Shown here in pieces: positions 40,254 to 48,633 of a stretch of DNA of 64,000 nt. Position 1 is the stretch's first letter. Each line of letters starts with the position of its first letter. The DNA comes from an uncultured Acetatifactor sp. (GTDB lineage Bacteria > Bacillota > Clostridia > Lachnospirales > Lachnospiraceae): positions 1 to 64,000 of the forward strand of contig CAJUSI010000048.1 of NCBI GenBank assembly GCA_910589035.1. The letters run 5' to 3'. The notes below the pieces were generated by a model that made no database searches, was not told where the DNA came from, and saw nothing but the letters and a program-made list of their open reading frames with translations. The translations under genes and the position numbers were made by a program.

Positions 40254-40928
40254 ATGGCAGAGAAAAAGGGCAGTTTATTAAGTCTCTATACAAAGAACTA
40301 TGTGGTATTCGATCTGGAGACCACAGGTCTCTCTCCTGAAAAGGACGATATTATCGAGCTCTCCGGCATCAAGGTGCGGGAGGGACAGACTTCGGAGGAA
40401 TTCTCCACCTTAGTCAATCCGGGCAGGCCCATCCCTTATTCCGCCACCAGAATCAACGGCATCACGGACGAAATGGTGGCGGATGCCCCCGGCCTTGCGG
40501 ATGCCCTGGAGCGATTCCTGAGTTTTGCGGGGGATGATATTCTGGTAGGCCATAATATTCATTCCTTCGACATGCATTTCCTCCGCGCCGGCGCCCGGAA
40601 AGCCCTGGGCCGGGAAATATGCAATGATTATGTGGACACCCTGCCCCTGGCGAGAATCTGCCTGCCCTCCCTGTACCGCCACCGTCTGACGGATGTGGCA
40701 GACTATTTCCATATCGAAACGGCGGGGGCGCACCGGGCCCTGAGCGACTGCGTCATGAACCGGCTCTGCTATGAGAAATTAGGGGAAATCCTTGCCTCGC
40801 AGTCCGGCGGCGCTTCCGGCCCCGTCTGTCCCCGGTGCGGAAGTCCGCTGCTACGGCGCAAGGGACGCTACGGCGAATTTCTCGGCTGCAGCGGCTATCC
40901 CAAATGCCGTTATACCCAGGACGTCTGA
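40254..40928 (+). CDS. DnaQ-like 3'-5' exonuclease with C4 zinc ribbon
   Basis: A 224-residue DEDDh exonuclease. Motifs: Asp20/Glu22 in VFDLETTG, HNIHSFD (Exo II), and HRALSDC (Exo III with the catalytic His). A short C-terminal zinc ribbon follows (CPRCGSPLL ... GCSGYPKCRYT), of the kind found at the end of topoisomerase I, likely for nucleic-acid binding. Domain layout matches stand-alone PolC/DnaQ-type nucleases of Clostridia. The ribosome site is weak (GGCGG). Confidence 0.9.
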   Translation: MAEKKGSLLSLYTKNYVVFDLETTGLSPEKDDIIELSGIKVREGQTSEEFSTLVNPGRPIPYSATRINGITDEMVADAPGLADALERFLSFAGDDILVGHNIHSFDMHFLRAGARKALGREICNDYVDTLPLARICLPSLYRHRLTDVADYFHIETAGAHRALSDCVMNRLCYEKLGEILASQSGGASGPVCPRCGSPLLRRKGRYGEFLGCSGYPKCRYTQDV

Positions 40929-41145
40929 ATCCCCTGTTCCGCGGACTTCCGAATCCCTGCTTCCCAAGTCCGCGGGCTTAAGCTTTTCGCCTTTTGCCTT
41001 TCTCTTTCCGCTTCTATAAACTTCTGCCCTTCTGTTTCTGTATCCGCAGATATTTGCCTTTGTAATTTTCGGTTCTGCCGTCTGTGCCTTCCGATTTTTA
41101 ATCCCAAAGACCTCCGGCCTCCTGATTCCGCGGACTTTCGACATG

Positions 41146-42489
41146 TCAGTCAGTCTTCAGCCTGCGATACAATGTAAAATACATAGTGACAAAGCAGGCC
41201 AGCCCTCCGATGCAGTTGGAGATGGGCTCCGCCAGGAATACCCCGTCCACTCCCAGCCCAAAGCGCGGCAAAAGCAGCGTCAGCGGAGCCACGATCACCG
41301 CCTTCCGCAGCAGGGAGAAGAAAATTGCCTGCTTTGAAAATCCCAGCGCGGTAAATGCGGACTGCCCCGTAAACTGAAAGGCCATAAAAAAGAAGCCGAA
41401 GAAGTACAGATGCAGCGCCCTCGCCCCCGGCTCCAGCATGGCGGCGTCCTCCGTGAATACGGAGAGCAGCAGATGGGGGCATTGTATCACAATAAACCAG
41501 GCAAGCAGGGTATATACGATTCCCACCGCCCCGGTAAACCGGATTCCCTGGCGCACCCTCTCCTTCTGCTTTGCGCCGTAATTAAAGCCAAGCACCGGCT
41601 GGGCCCCGCTGGTAAGGCCGCTGACCGGCAGGGAAAGGATTTCCCTCACGGAATTGATCACCGTCATAATTCCCACATACAGATCGCCCCCGTATCTCTT
41701 CAGGGTGGCGTTGCAGACCACCTGCACCAGGCAGTTGGTTCCCTGCATGATGAATCCCGACATGCCCAGGGACACAATCTCTCCTGTCAGATGCCAGTCC
41801 ACGGGCAGATTCTTTTTCTCAATGCGAAGCAGCGCTTTCCTTCCCGTCAGAAAATACAGAACCCAGGCGCAGGAGACCATCTGGCTGAGCACCGTGGCCA
41901 GGGCCGCGCCCCCGACCCCCATATCCATGCCGAAGATAAAGAGGGGATCCAGAATCAGATTCAGCACCGCGCCCATCAGCGTGGTAAGCATCCCCATCCT
42001 GGGAAATCCCTGGGCATTGATAAAGCCGTTCAGCCCCGTGGCCAGCATGGCGAACGGTGTGCCGATTAAATATATTTTCAGATACGCATCCGCATACACA
42101 TAGGATGCGTCGCTGGCACCGAAGAGATAGAGCACCGGCCTACGGAAGAGATAGCAGAACAGTAGTATCACCAGCGAACTTCCCAACAAAAGGGAGAAGG
42201 TATTGCCCAGAATCTTCCCTGCCCGCTGCTCCTCCTTCGCCCCCCTGGCTATGGAGAACAGGGGCGTCCCTCCCGTGCCGAAGAGATTGGTGAAGGCCGC
42301 CACCAGCGTGACCAGCGGAAAGGTCAGCCCGATCCCGGTCAGCGCAAGGCTGTCCGCCCCGGGCAGATGTCCGATATAGATACGGTCCACCACATTGTAC
42401 AGAAGGTGCACCAGCTGCGCCAGCATCAGGGGAATGGACTGGCTTATGATATTCTGCCAGACCTTTCCCCTGGAAAAGTCATTTGCCAT
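41146..42489 (-). CDS. MATE family efflux transporter
   Basis: A 447-residue, 12-helix MATE transporter exporting drugs or metabolites in exchange for Na+ or H+. Family features include PLMLAQLVHLLYNVVDRIYIG in the first helix, LTFPLVTLVAAFTNLFGTGG, and GLTSGAQPVLGFNYGA at the start of the second half. The start at 42,489 has GAGGAGG 8 bases upstream; the frame is open to 42,684 but the extra part is unlike MATE proteins. The long upstream region carries three inverted repeats. Confidence 0.92.
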   Translation of the reverse strand: MANDFSRGKVWQNIISQSIPLMLAQLVHLLYNVVDRIYIGHLPGADSLALTGIGLTFPLVTLVAAFTNLFGTGGTPLFSIARGAKEEQRAGKILGNTFSLLLGSSLVILLFCYLFRRPVLYLFGASDASYVYADAYLKIYLIGTPFAMLATGLNGFINAQGFPRMGMLTTLMGAVLNLILDPLFIFGMDMGVGGAALATVLSQMVSCAWVLYFLTGRKALLRIEKKNLPVDWHLTGEIVSLGMSGFIMQGTNCLVQVVCNATLKRYGGDLYVGIMTVINSVREILSLPVSGLTSGAQPVLGFNYGAKQKERVRQGIRFTGAVGIVYTLLAWFIVIQCPHLLLSVFTEDAAMLEPGARALHLYFFGFFFMAFQFTGQSAFTALGFSKQAIFFSLLRKAVIVAPLTLLLPRFGLGVDGVFLAEPISNCIGGLACFVTMYFTLYRRLKTD

Positions 42490-42941
42490 ATATAAAACCT
42501 CCTCACCACATAACCTTCTCCGGCAGCGATTTGCAGCCGTCTGCCACATCATATACCACATTGCCCCCGAAGGTGCCAGATGTTCCAGTATTTGCCTGTT
42601 AGAAAGCTCTGATACGATCCGCTGGTTGCTGAAGCCACTGAAGTCCCGTTTTTCATGACTCCTCACCTCGTGTTTCTTCAGCAATCCACTCCCTCAGTTT
42701 TTCCTGGAGTTCTTTTCCGTCCTAAATGTGCTGTCAAATATTTGGACAGCTCCGCCTTTACTTGTCAATTTCCGAAACATTGTTTCGGATTTTCAATTGG
42801 TCAGATACTTCTGACCAATTACAACACCTTCACTCTGGTATCCGGAGCCAGCATCTTGAAAATCTCGCTCACATTGATTTTGGCTGGGCTGTTGCAAAGC
42901 TGCACCGGTTTTGGTTAGACCATCTTACACAATAGCTCCCC
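42490..42941. other. Intergenic region with inverted repeats and a gene remnant
   Basis: On minus near 42,840-42,900 there is a fragment reading KINVSEIFKMLAPDTRVKVL then a stop, which looks like the first 20-25 residues of a lost small protein. Between it and the MATE gene lie three inverted repeats (42,730-42,820). No intact gene. Confidence 0.4.
42730..42820. repeat. Three consecutive inverted repeats upstream of the MATE gene
   Basis: (1) GCTGTC/GACAGC at 42,730-42,750. (2) CCGAAAC-ATT-GTTTCGG at 42,772-42,788. (3) AATTGGTCAGA-TACT-TCTGACCAATT at 42,795-42,820. All are perfect. Nos. 2 and 3 resemble operator half-site pairs for MarR- or TetR-type regulators, or RNA hairpins in the leader of the MATE mRNA. 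Confidence 0.8.
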
Positions 42942-44717
42942 TCACCCATAATACTGCATCACAAACTGCATCTGCGTCCTGCCCTTATAGGTATTCTTCC
43001 CCATCTGATAAACCACGGAGACGGCGAAATTCCCCCTGCCGGCGTACAGCGCCTCCTCGCTGCCCTCGCCGTATCTGTCATCCAGGAACCGGCCGAATCC
43101 GTCCAGATCTCCGAAGAACATGATCTGCTCCTCCCTTCCCCCGGAAGTCCGCACCCGGTATCTGGCGCAGTTTTTGTTGGCCCCCATCTTATATCCGGAC
43201 AGGAAGATCAGGTTCTTCTGGGCAAACAGCGGTTTGGGATTTCCCACGCCGAAGGGCTCCAGCAGCTCCAGCTGGTCCGCCAGCTTCCGGTCCGCGTAAT
43301 CCAGAGGCATGGGAACATCGATATGCACTTTGGGTATAAAATCCTCCTCCGACAGTTCGCAGCCAGCGTTCAGATCCCTCCGGAAGGCCTCCACATCCTC
43401 CTCCCGCATGGAGAGCCCCGCCGCCATGGCATGCCCGCCGAATTTGGTAAAATACTGCTTTACCTTCGTCATGCCCTCGTACATATGATACCCTTCCACG
43501 GAGCGCCCGGAGCCCTTGACGCCCTCCTCCCCCTTTGTCAGGATGAAGGTGGGCCGGTTATACCGCTCCCGGATCCGTCCGGCGATGATTCCCGCCAGGC
43601 TTTCGTGGACCTGGGGCAGATAAATCACCAGCACCTTGTCCCCCTGCATCCGCTCCTTCTCCAGAAGCTCTTCCGCCTCCGCCACTCCCTGGGAGGTCAG
43701 ATTCTTCCGGCTGTCGTTCAGCTCCTTCAGCTCCCGGGCGGCAGTCATGGCCTCCCCCAGGGAATTGCTCTGCAGCAGCTCCAGAGCCCGCTTTGCCGTA
43801 TCCAGTCTGCCTGTGGCATTGATGCAGGGGCCGATGACAAATCCCAAATGATAGGTGCTCAGCTTCTCCGGCTCAATGCCGTTCACCTCCGTCAGCGCCC
43901 GAATCCCCAGGTTGGACGTATTCTTCAGGCGCCTTAAGCCCTCCTTTACGATAATACGGTTCTCGTCCGCAAGCTCCATCACATCGCAGACCGTGGCCAG
44001 GGCGGCAAATTCCAGGAATTCCTCCAGAGCCTTCTGCAGCGCCCCGTTTCCCGTTCTTTCCGCCAGCGCACAGATCAGCTTATACGCCACCACGCCCCCA
44101 CAGATGCCGGAGAAGGGATACCGGCACTGTTCCTGTTTCGGATCGATGACGGCCAGCGCCGGAGGAAGCAGCTCATGACGCAGCGCCGCCTCCCCCTCCT
44201 CCAGGGTAAACGGCACCTCATGATGGTCCGTGACCACTACCCGGATGCCGTAGGAATTCGCCAGCGCAATCTGGGGAGCCGCGGCAATCCCGTTATCGCA
44301 GGTCACAATCATGCCGATCCCGTCCGCCCTGGCTTCCTCAATGAGATGATCGTTGAGTCCGTAGCCGTCATGAATGCGGTGGGGGATGGCGGTGTCCGCC
44401 CCGGCCCCCAGAATCTGCAGTCCCTTTGTCAGGATATAAGCGGAACAGATGCCGTCCACATCGTAATCCCCTATCACGCGGATACGCAGTCCCTGCTCCA
44501 CGGCCTCCAGAATCGCTTCCACCGCCGCCTCCATATCCTTTAAAAGCCAGGGAGAATAGCAATCCTCCAATCTGCCGTTTAAAAATTTCCCAACCTCCGC
44601 CTCCGAGGTCAGCCCCCGGTTGCGCAGGATTCTGGCCAGCACGGGATCAATGTGAAATTTTTCCGCCCAGGCGTTGAAATCCGCCTTCTTTGCCGCAACA
44701 TACCATTTTTCCATCAT
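42942..44717 (-). CDS. recJ: Single-stranded-DNA-specific exonuclease RecJ
   Basis: A 591-residue RecJ, a 5'-3' single-strand DNA exonuclease used in repair and recombination. DHH-family motifs: IGDYDVDGI (Asp84/86/88), VTCDNG, DHHE (164-167) and CGGVVAYK. The DHHA1 domain has GSGRSVEGYHMYEG and FGGHAMAAGLSM; a C-terminal OB domain follows (PFGVGNPKPLF onward). Length is typical. Two adjacent ATGs are possible starts. Confidence 0.95.
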   Translation of the reverse strand: MMEKWYVAAKKADFNAWAEKFHIDPVLARILRNRGLTSEAEVGKFLNGRLEDCYSPWLLKDMEAAVEAILEAVEQGLRIRVIGDYDVDGICSAYILTKGLQILGAGADTAIPHRIHDGYGLNDHLIEEARADGIGMIVTCDNGIAAAPQIALANSYGIRVVVTDHHEVPFTLEEGEAALRHELLPPALAVIDPKQEQCRYPFSGICGGVVAYKLICALAERTGNGALQKALEEFLEFAALATVCDVMELADENRIIVKEGLRRLKNTSNLGIRALTEVNGIEPEKLSTYHLGFVIGPCINATGRLDTAKRALELLQSNSLGEAMTAARELKELNDSRKNLTSQGVAEAEELLEKERMQGDKVLVIYLPQVHESLAGIIAGRIRERYNRPTFILTKGEEGVKGSGRSVEGYHMYEGMTKVKQYFTKFGGHAMAAGLSMREEDVEAFRRDLNAGCELSEEDFIPKVHIDVPMPLDYADRKLADQLELLEPFGVGNPKPLFAQKNLIFLSGYKMGANKNCARYRVRTSGGREEQIMFFGDLDGFGRFLDDRYGEGSEEALYAGRGNFAVSVVYQMGKNTYKGRTQMQFVMQYYG

Positions 44718-44926
44718 AAAACCTCTGTATCTCTCTTCGCCATTTCAGACTCTTTCCGGCAATGCTTCCTCTGCAGGCTCCAGCCTCTTCCCCGTATTAC
44801 TCCCTCCTCAGGGCCTCCCCATCACAGCATAAGCCTTGCTCCCCAAAGTCATTCCAATGCAGGGCCATGAAGCGTCCCCCATGGGCAGCCTTATCGGCAG
44901 CCCCGCAGTCTTTACATAAGAAACCA

Positions 44927-44969
44927 CAGACCGCATCTAATGCCGGATGAAGCATTTCGATGCGGTCTG
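44927..44969 (-). terminator. Terminator-like hairpin after the NahK-like gene
   Basis: CAGACCGCATC and GATGCGGTCTG form a perfect 11 bp stem with a 21-base loop that holds a small nested stem. On minus it is followed by TGGTTTCTT, a weak T-tract. It starts 14 bases past the stop of the kinase gene. Confidence 0.6.
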
Positions 44970-44982
44970 CCCGCCATAGCTG

Positions 44983-46068
44983 TCAGCAATATTTTTCCAC
45001 GATGCTGTCCATCAGCCCCCTTGCCGCCTCCATGTCGCTCACCAGCTTAAACTGGGTGCGGCAGCGGTCCAGATTGTGATTCTCCCGATGAATCTTAAAG
45101 TACACATCCCCGTTCAGGTAATCCGTCAGGAAGCGCATTCCGCACTCAAAGGTCATCATCATGGCTCCCACGGGAAGCATTTTCTTCTCGTTTTCCGTCA
45201 AAAGCAGGCCGCATTCCCCGAGAAATCCCTTCGTATAGCACTCAAAGAGCTCCGGTTCGAAATTAACCCTGCTCAAATCCGTTTCATCCTCCGCCGCGTA
45301 GGTGGCCCCGAAGCGTATGCTGTCCCCGAAATCGTTGACGGACAATCCCGGCATCACCGTGTCCAGATCCACCACCGCCAGGTGCTTCCCTGTCTCCCGG
45401 TCAAAGAGGACATTGTTCAGCTTGGTGTCGTTGTGGGTGACCCGCAGAGGCAGGTCTCCCCTCTCCTGCATATCCACCAGGGTGGCTGCGAATGCCTTCC
45501 GGCTGCGCACAAATTCGATCTCGGCCGCCACGGACGCCGCTCTGCCGCAGGCGTCCGCCTTCACCGCCGCCTCGAAGTCCAGATAACGGGATTTCGTATT
45601 ATGGAAATTCGGTATGGACTCGTACAGCGTTTCCGCCGGAAAATCGGCCAGCAGCTTCTGAAAATGCCCGAAGGCACAGGCGCTTGCATAAAACTGCTCC
45701 TGGTTCTCACAGGTCTGGTAGGTAACCGTCCCTTCAATGAAGGTGTACATCCGCCAGCATTCCTCCCCCTTCCGGTACAGATTCTTTCCATCCCGGGTCT
45801 TCACCACGCTGAGCGTCCCCCGCTTCGGGTCCCCTCCCTCTCTGCCGACCTTATCCTTTATAAAATCGGTAACCAGTATCACATTGTCCATAAGCGCCTC
45901 GGCATTTTTGAATACCGAAGTATTGATTCGCTGTAATATGTACCTTTCTCCTGGGTCCGTCCTCACCAGGAAGGTGTCGTTGATATGCCCTCCCCCGTAA
46001 TTCTTCTCAGTGTCCACGGCGGCGCCGTTCATCTGAAAATTGTTTGCTATCTCCAATATTCCGCTCAT
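44983..46068 (-). CDS. N-acetylhexosamine 1-kinase-like phosphotransferase
   Basis: A 361-residue APH-fold kinase closely resembling bifidobacterial NahK/LnpB, which phosphorylates GlcNAc or GalNAc at C1 in the lacto-N-biose/galacto-N-biose pathway. Shared blocks include GGGHINDTFLV, YILQRINTSVF, LPLRVTHNDTKLNNVLFD (catalytic loop with Asp and Asn), VVDLDTVMPG (metal-binding Asp) and FGDSIRFGA. No lacto-N-biose phosphorylase lies in the window. Downstream of a GNAT gene on the same strand; terminator follows. Confidence 0.82.
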   Translation of the reverse strand: MSGILEIANNFQMNGAAVDTEKNYGGGHINDTFLVRTDPGERYILQRINTSVFKNAEALMDNVILVTDFIKDKVGREGGDPKRGTLSVVKTRDGKNLYRKGEECWRMYTFIEGTVTYQTCENQEQFYASACAFGHFQKLLADFPAETLYESIPNFHNTKSRYLDFEAAVKADACGRAASVAAEIEFVRSRKAFAATLVDMQERGDLPLRVTHNDTKLNNVLFDRETGKHLAVVDLDTVMPGLSVNDFGDSIRFGATYAAEDETDLSRVNFEPELFECYTKGFLGECGLLLTENEKKMLPVGAMMMTFECGMRFLTDYLNGDVYFKIHRENHNLDRCRTQFKLVSDMEAARGLMDSIVEKYC

Positions 46069-46224
46069 TTTCTCTCCCGTATTCCTTTCCTTCCCGCCCC
46101 GGGCTATGTCCGCCTCCTTACGGAAATCTCTTTATTTCATGCGGCTGCCGCGGAGCATTTCATATTGCAATCAGTCTATCAACTATTCGAAAAGAAGTCA
46201 AGACAAAATCGGCAGCGTTCCCCG

Positions 46225-47304
46225 TCACACCACATCGTAATCTCCCATGGTGAAAAACCAGTTTTTCAACTCCTTTATATCTTCCGCCTGGTCATCCGAC
46301 TGGAGAATTCTCAGGATGAACCGGAAAGGCTGGGGCTCCATGGCCTTCGGGCACTTGAAAAAGCCGTGGCGCCGAAGCAGGCGCGTCTCTTTGGAACCGG
46401 GAGGCGTCATACATCCTATCATATCCGCTCCCTCCTGCTGCAGGGAGAACATCAGCTTCCGGAGCACCGCCCACGCTGCGTCCTCGTGGCCCGACAGGAA
46501 AAGGAAATCCGCCGTCATGCCGCATTGAAGATTTGCCACCTCCATCACCCTGCCGCCTGCAAAGGCAACCGGCCTGCCCTCCTCCACGGCATAGAAACAC
46601 TGGTATTTCCTTCTGGGAATATCCAGATACCGGTATCTGATATAAGTGCTGTCCCGGCAGATCATAACAGGATATTCGTCACGCACGCTTTTCCAGAAAG
46701 CATCGGCCAGTTCCAGGTTCTCCGGGGTCAGCTTCTCCACAGAAACCGCCCCCGGCTCTTTCATTCTGAAAACAGGATCAAAAGGAGAGGCCAGCGCTGC
46801 AGCCCAATTCCATTTCAGGTAGGAGCGGACCAGGTTGGACGGGCGCAAAGGCCGGAGATAAAGCGGCACGGCTCCCCGGTCTTCAAAGGAAAGCGCCTTC
46901 ACGAAGCCGGGATAGGAATGCTGGTTGGGCATCCCGTATGCCAGGCGATATCCCTTCGCCGCGGCGCGTTCATACACCGCAGCGGCAAGGCCCGTGAAGA
47001 TTCCCTGCCCTCTGTACTCTTCCCTTGTCAATGTATTGACGGACATCAGGCAGCTGGAATCCACTCCCCTGATGCGTACTCTGATGGGTATGGCGATATA
47101 TTGTCCCGCCGCCCGGTTCTTCTCCCGGTCCCAGGCGATTTCAATCAGCGCGTCCCCCGCCGGATCATGAAAATACTCATGGGCCAGATATTCCGCATGG
47201 GCTGTGTCATCCTTCGCCCCATAATGCAGCTCGGCCATCTCCGCCATCTTCTGTATCAGATCCGAATCCTCCCTGTTCACTGTCACCGACTCCCATTGCC
47301 GCAT
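46225..47304 (-). CDS. GNAT family N-acetyltransferase (two-domain)
   Basis: A 359-residue protein with a GNAT fold. The acetyl-CoA-binding motif A is EEYRGQGIFTGL (about residues 97-108), followed by GYRLAYGMPNQHSYPGFVK. A second, more diverged acetyltransferase-like half contains YLDIPRRKYQCFYAVEEGRP. This type is often encoded near polysaccharide genes. The start at 47,304 has GGAGGG 6 bases upstream. Precedes the hexosamine kinase by 156 bases. Confidence 0.8.
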   Translation of the reverse strand: MRQWESVTVNREDSDLIQKMAEMAELHYGAKDDTAHAEYLAHEYFHDPAGDALIEIAWDREKNRAAGQYIAIPIRVRIRGVDSSCLMSVNTLTREEYRGQGIFTGLAAAVYERAAAKGYRLAYGMPNQHSYPGFVKALSFEDRGAVPLYLRPLRPSNLVRSYLKWNWAAALASPFDPVFRMKEPGAVSVEKLTPENLELADAFWKSVRDEYPVMICRDSTYIRYRYLDIPRRKYQCFYAVEEGRPVAFAGGRVMEVANLQCGMTADFLFLSGHEDAAWAVLRKLMFSLQQEGADMIGCMTPPGSKETRLLRRHGFFKCPKAMEPQPFRFILRILQSDDQAEDIKELKNWFFTMGDYDVV

Positions 47305-47361
47305 ATGATACCCTCCATAATAATCCATAATAATATTCTATATGCCCCGAAATCTCTCATC

Positions 47362-47540
47362 CGCTTTCTGCAGGGCTTTCCGGAAACCCTTTTTACCGGC
47401 TCCCCTCCTTTTCCCTGCTCCACGGTTTATCGGAGTTCTCCACGGTTTACCGGAGTTCTCCACGGTTTACCGGAGTCCTCCGTGGTTTTTCAGAGTCCTC
47501 CGTGGTTTTTCAGAGTCCTGTTTATGCCCGTCAGGATTCC
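47362..47540. repeat. Dispersed element copy 1 with expanded 20 bp core
   Basis: It begins with GCAGGGCTTTCCGGAAACC and CTGCTCCACGGTTTATCGGA and ends with GTCAGGATTCCGGGATCCTG. These blocks match the element at 57,186-57,300 in the same order. Between them, five 20 bp units (for example TTCTCCACGGTTTACCGGAG, 47,417-47,519) replace the single unit of the other copy. It lies between the GNAT and deacetylase genes. Confidence 0.8.
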
Positions 47541-48451
47541 GGGATCCTGTTATTCTTGCTCTGGTTCCCCGCATATTCTGTTTCTTTCAATAAATGCAGC
47601 GCCCGGGCCTCCGCCTTTCGGGATTCGCTGCTCAGAAAGACTTTATCGCCGTCTGCCGTAAGCTTTTCGAAATCCTCTTTCTCATAGACGGCACCCGGAT
47701 GGAACAGGATCTCCGCATCCTGCTTCAGACGCTCCGCCTTCCCCGCCACATCCGGAAGAATCGCGGAGACGTTCCGGTAGCTCATGTTTCCTGAGAACAT
47801 AACCCCGGCAAACAGGGCTTTGTCCATGGCTTTCCTCATCCGGACAGAATGCAGGCAGTTACGCAGATACAGCGTATTCAGACAGAGAACCTTCACCAGG
47901 TTGATCCATTGGAAATTCTCCAGCTCCTTCCTGTGCCTCCAATACAGGCCCATACTTTCTCTGGGCATCCGAATATAGGTAACCCGAAGCCTTTCTTCCC
48001 GTATCGCCTCCATCATAGCGTCATAAACCACAGGAAGCATATGATAGTGGCAATGGGAATCCAGCCTGATATTGTTTTCCTCCAGATAAGGCATTACCGC
48101 ATGGATCTGATTTTTCAGCTCTTCCTTAATCTGGGTCTTATACCGCTTCCTGATAAACGGGATATAGGATACTATCAGAAGCTTCCCGAAAGAAATGTTA
48201 AAATTTCCATCCTCATCGATCAAATTCCTGACTTCCTCCCGCCGCGACAGGCACTGTCCTTCCACCAGGTTCAAATGCACCGTGAGGGCTATCTCTCCCC
48301 CCAGGAGGCGCAGTTCCTCCATTCCCTCCTGGAGATAGGAGCCGTTGGGCATTATGCTCACGCCGTTCAGGCAGCCGTCCCGGCGGCAATCCTGTATTCT
48401 TCTGCTCTGCATTCCGAACATCCCGTAATCGTCCGCATGAAATTCTATCAT
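47531..48451 (-). CDS. ChbG/YdjC family carbohydrate deacetylase
   Basis: A 306-residue ChbG/HpnK (YdjC) family protein. These enzymes remove an acetyl group from chito-oligosaccharides or other N-acetyl sugars. Metal motifs: FHADDYG at 4-10 (HADD), HLNLVEG, and DSHCHYHMLP near 130. The C-terminus includes EILFHPGAVYE. The start at 48,451 has AAGGA 9 bases upstream. Next to GNAT and hexosamine-kinase genes, suggesting a role in N-acetylated glycan handling. Confidence 0.85.
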   Translation of the reverse strand: MIEFHADDYGMFGMQSRRIQDCRRDGCLNGVSIMPNGSYLQEGMEELRLLGGEIALTVHLNLVEGQCLSRREEVRNLIDEDGNFNISFGKLLIVSYIPFIRKRYKTQIKEELKNQIHAVMPYLEENNIRLDSHCHYHMLPVVYDAMMEAIREERLRVTYIRMPRESMGLYWRHRKELENFQWINLVKVLCLNTLYLRNCLHSVRMRKAMDKALFAGVMFSGNMSYRNVSAILPDVAGKAERLKQDAEILFHPGAVYEKEDFEKLTADGDKVFLSSESRKAEARALHLLKETEYAGNQSKNNRIPES

Positions 48452-48633
48452 ACTATGTCGTTCCTTCTCATCCTGATTATCACCCCTGCCGAAAGCCTTC
48501 CGCCTGTGCGGCCGCAAACCAATGCTCCCACCCAAGCCGTTTTATGGCAATCTTTATATAAGTTCTGATTTTGCCTGTCCGGCTTCCGAGAGCCTGTTGG
48601 AAGCCGGCAGTCCGCCCTTCTGACAGCCGCGCC

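Noticed and set aside
40929..41145. Repeat array after the exonuclease gene
   Set aside because: The sequence is pyrimidine-rich with scattered similar phrases, but no regular unit could be defined.
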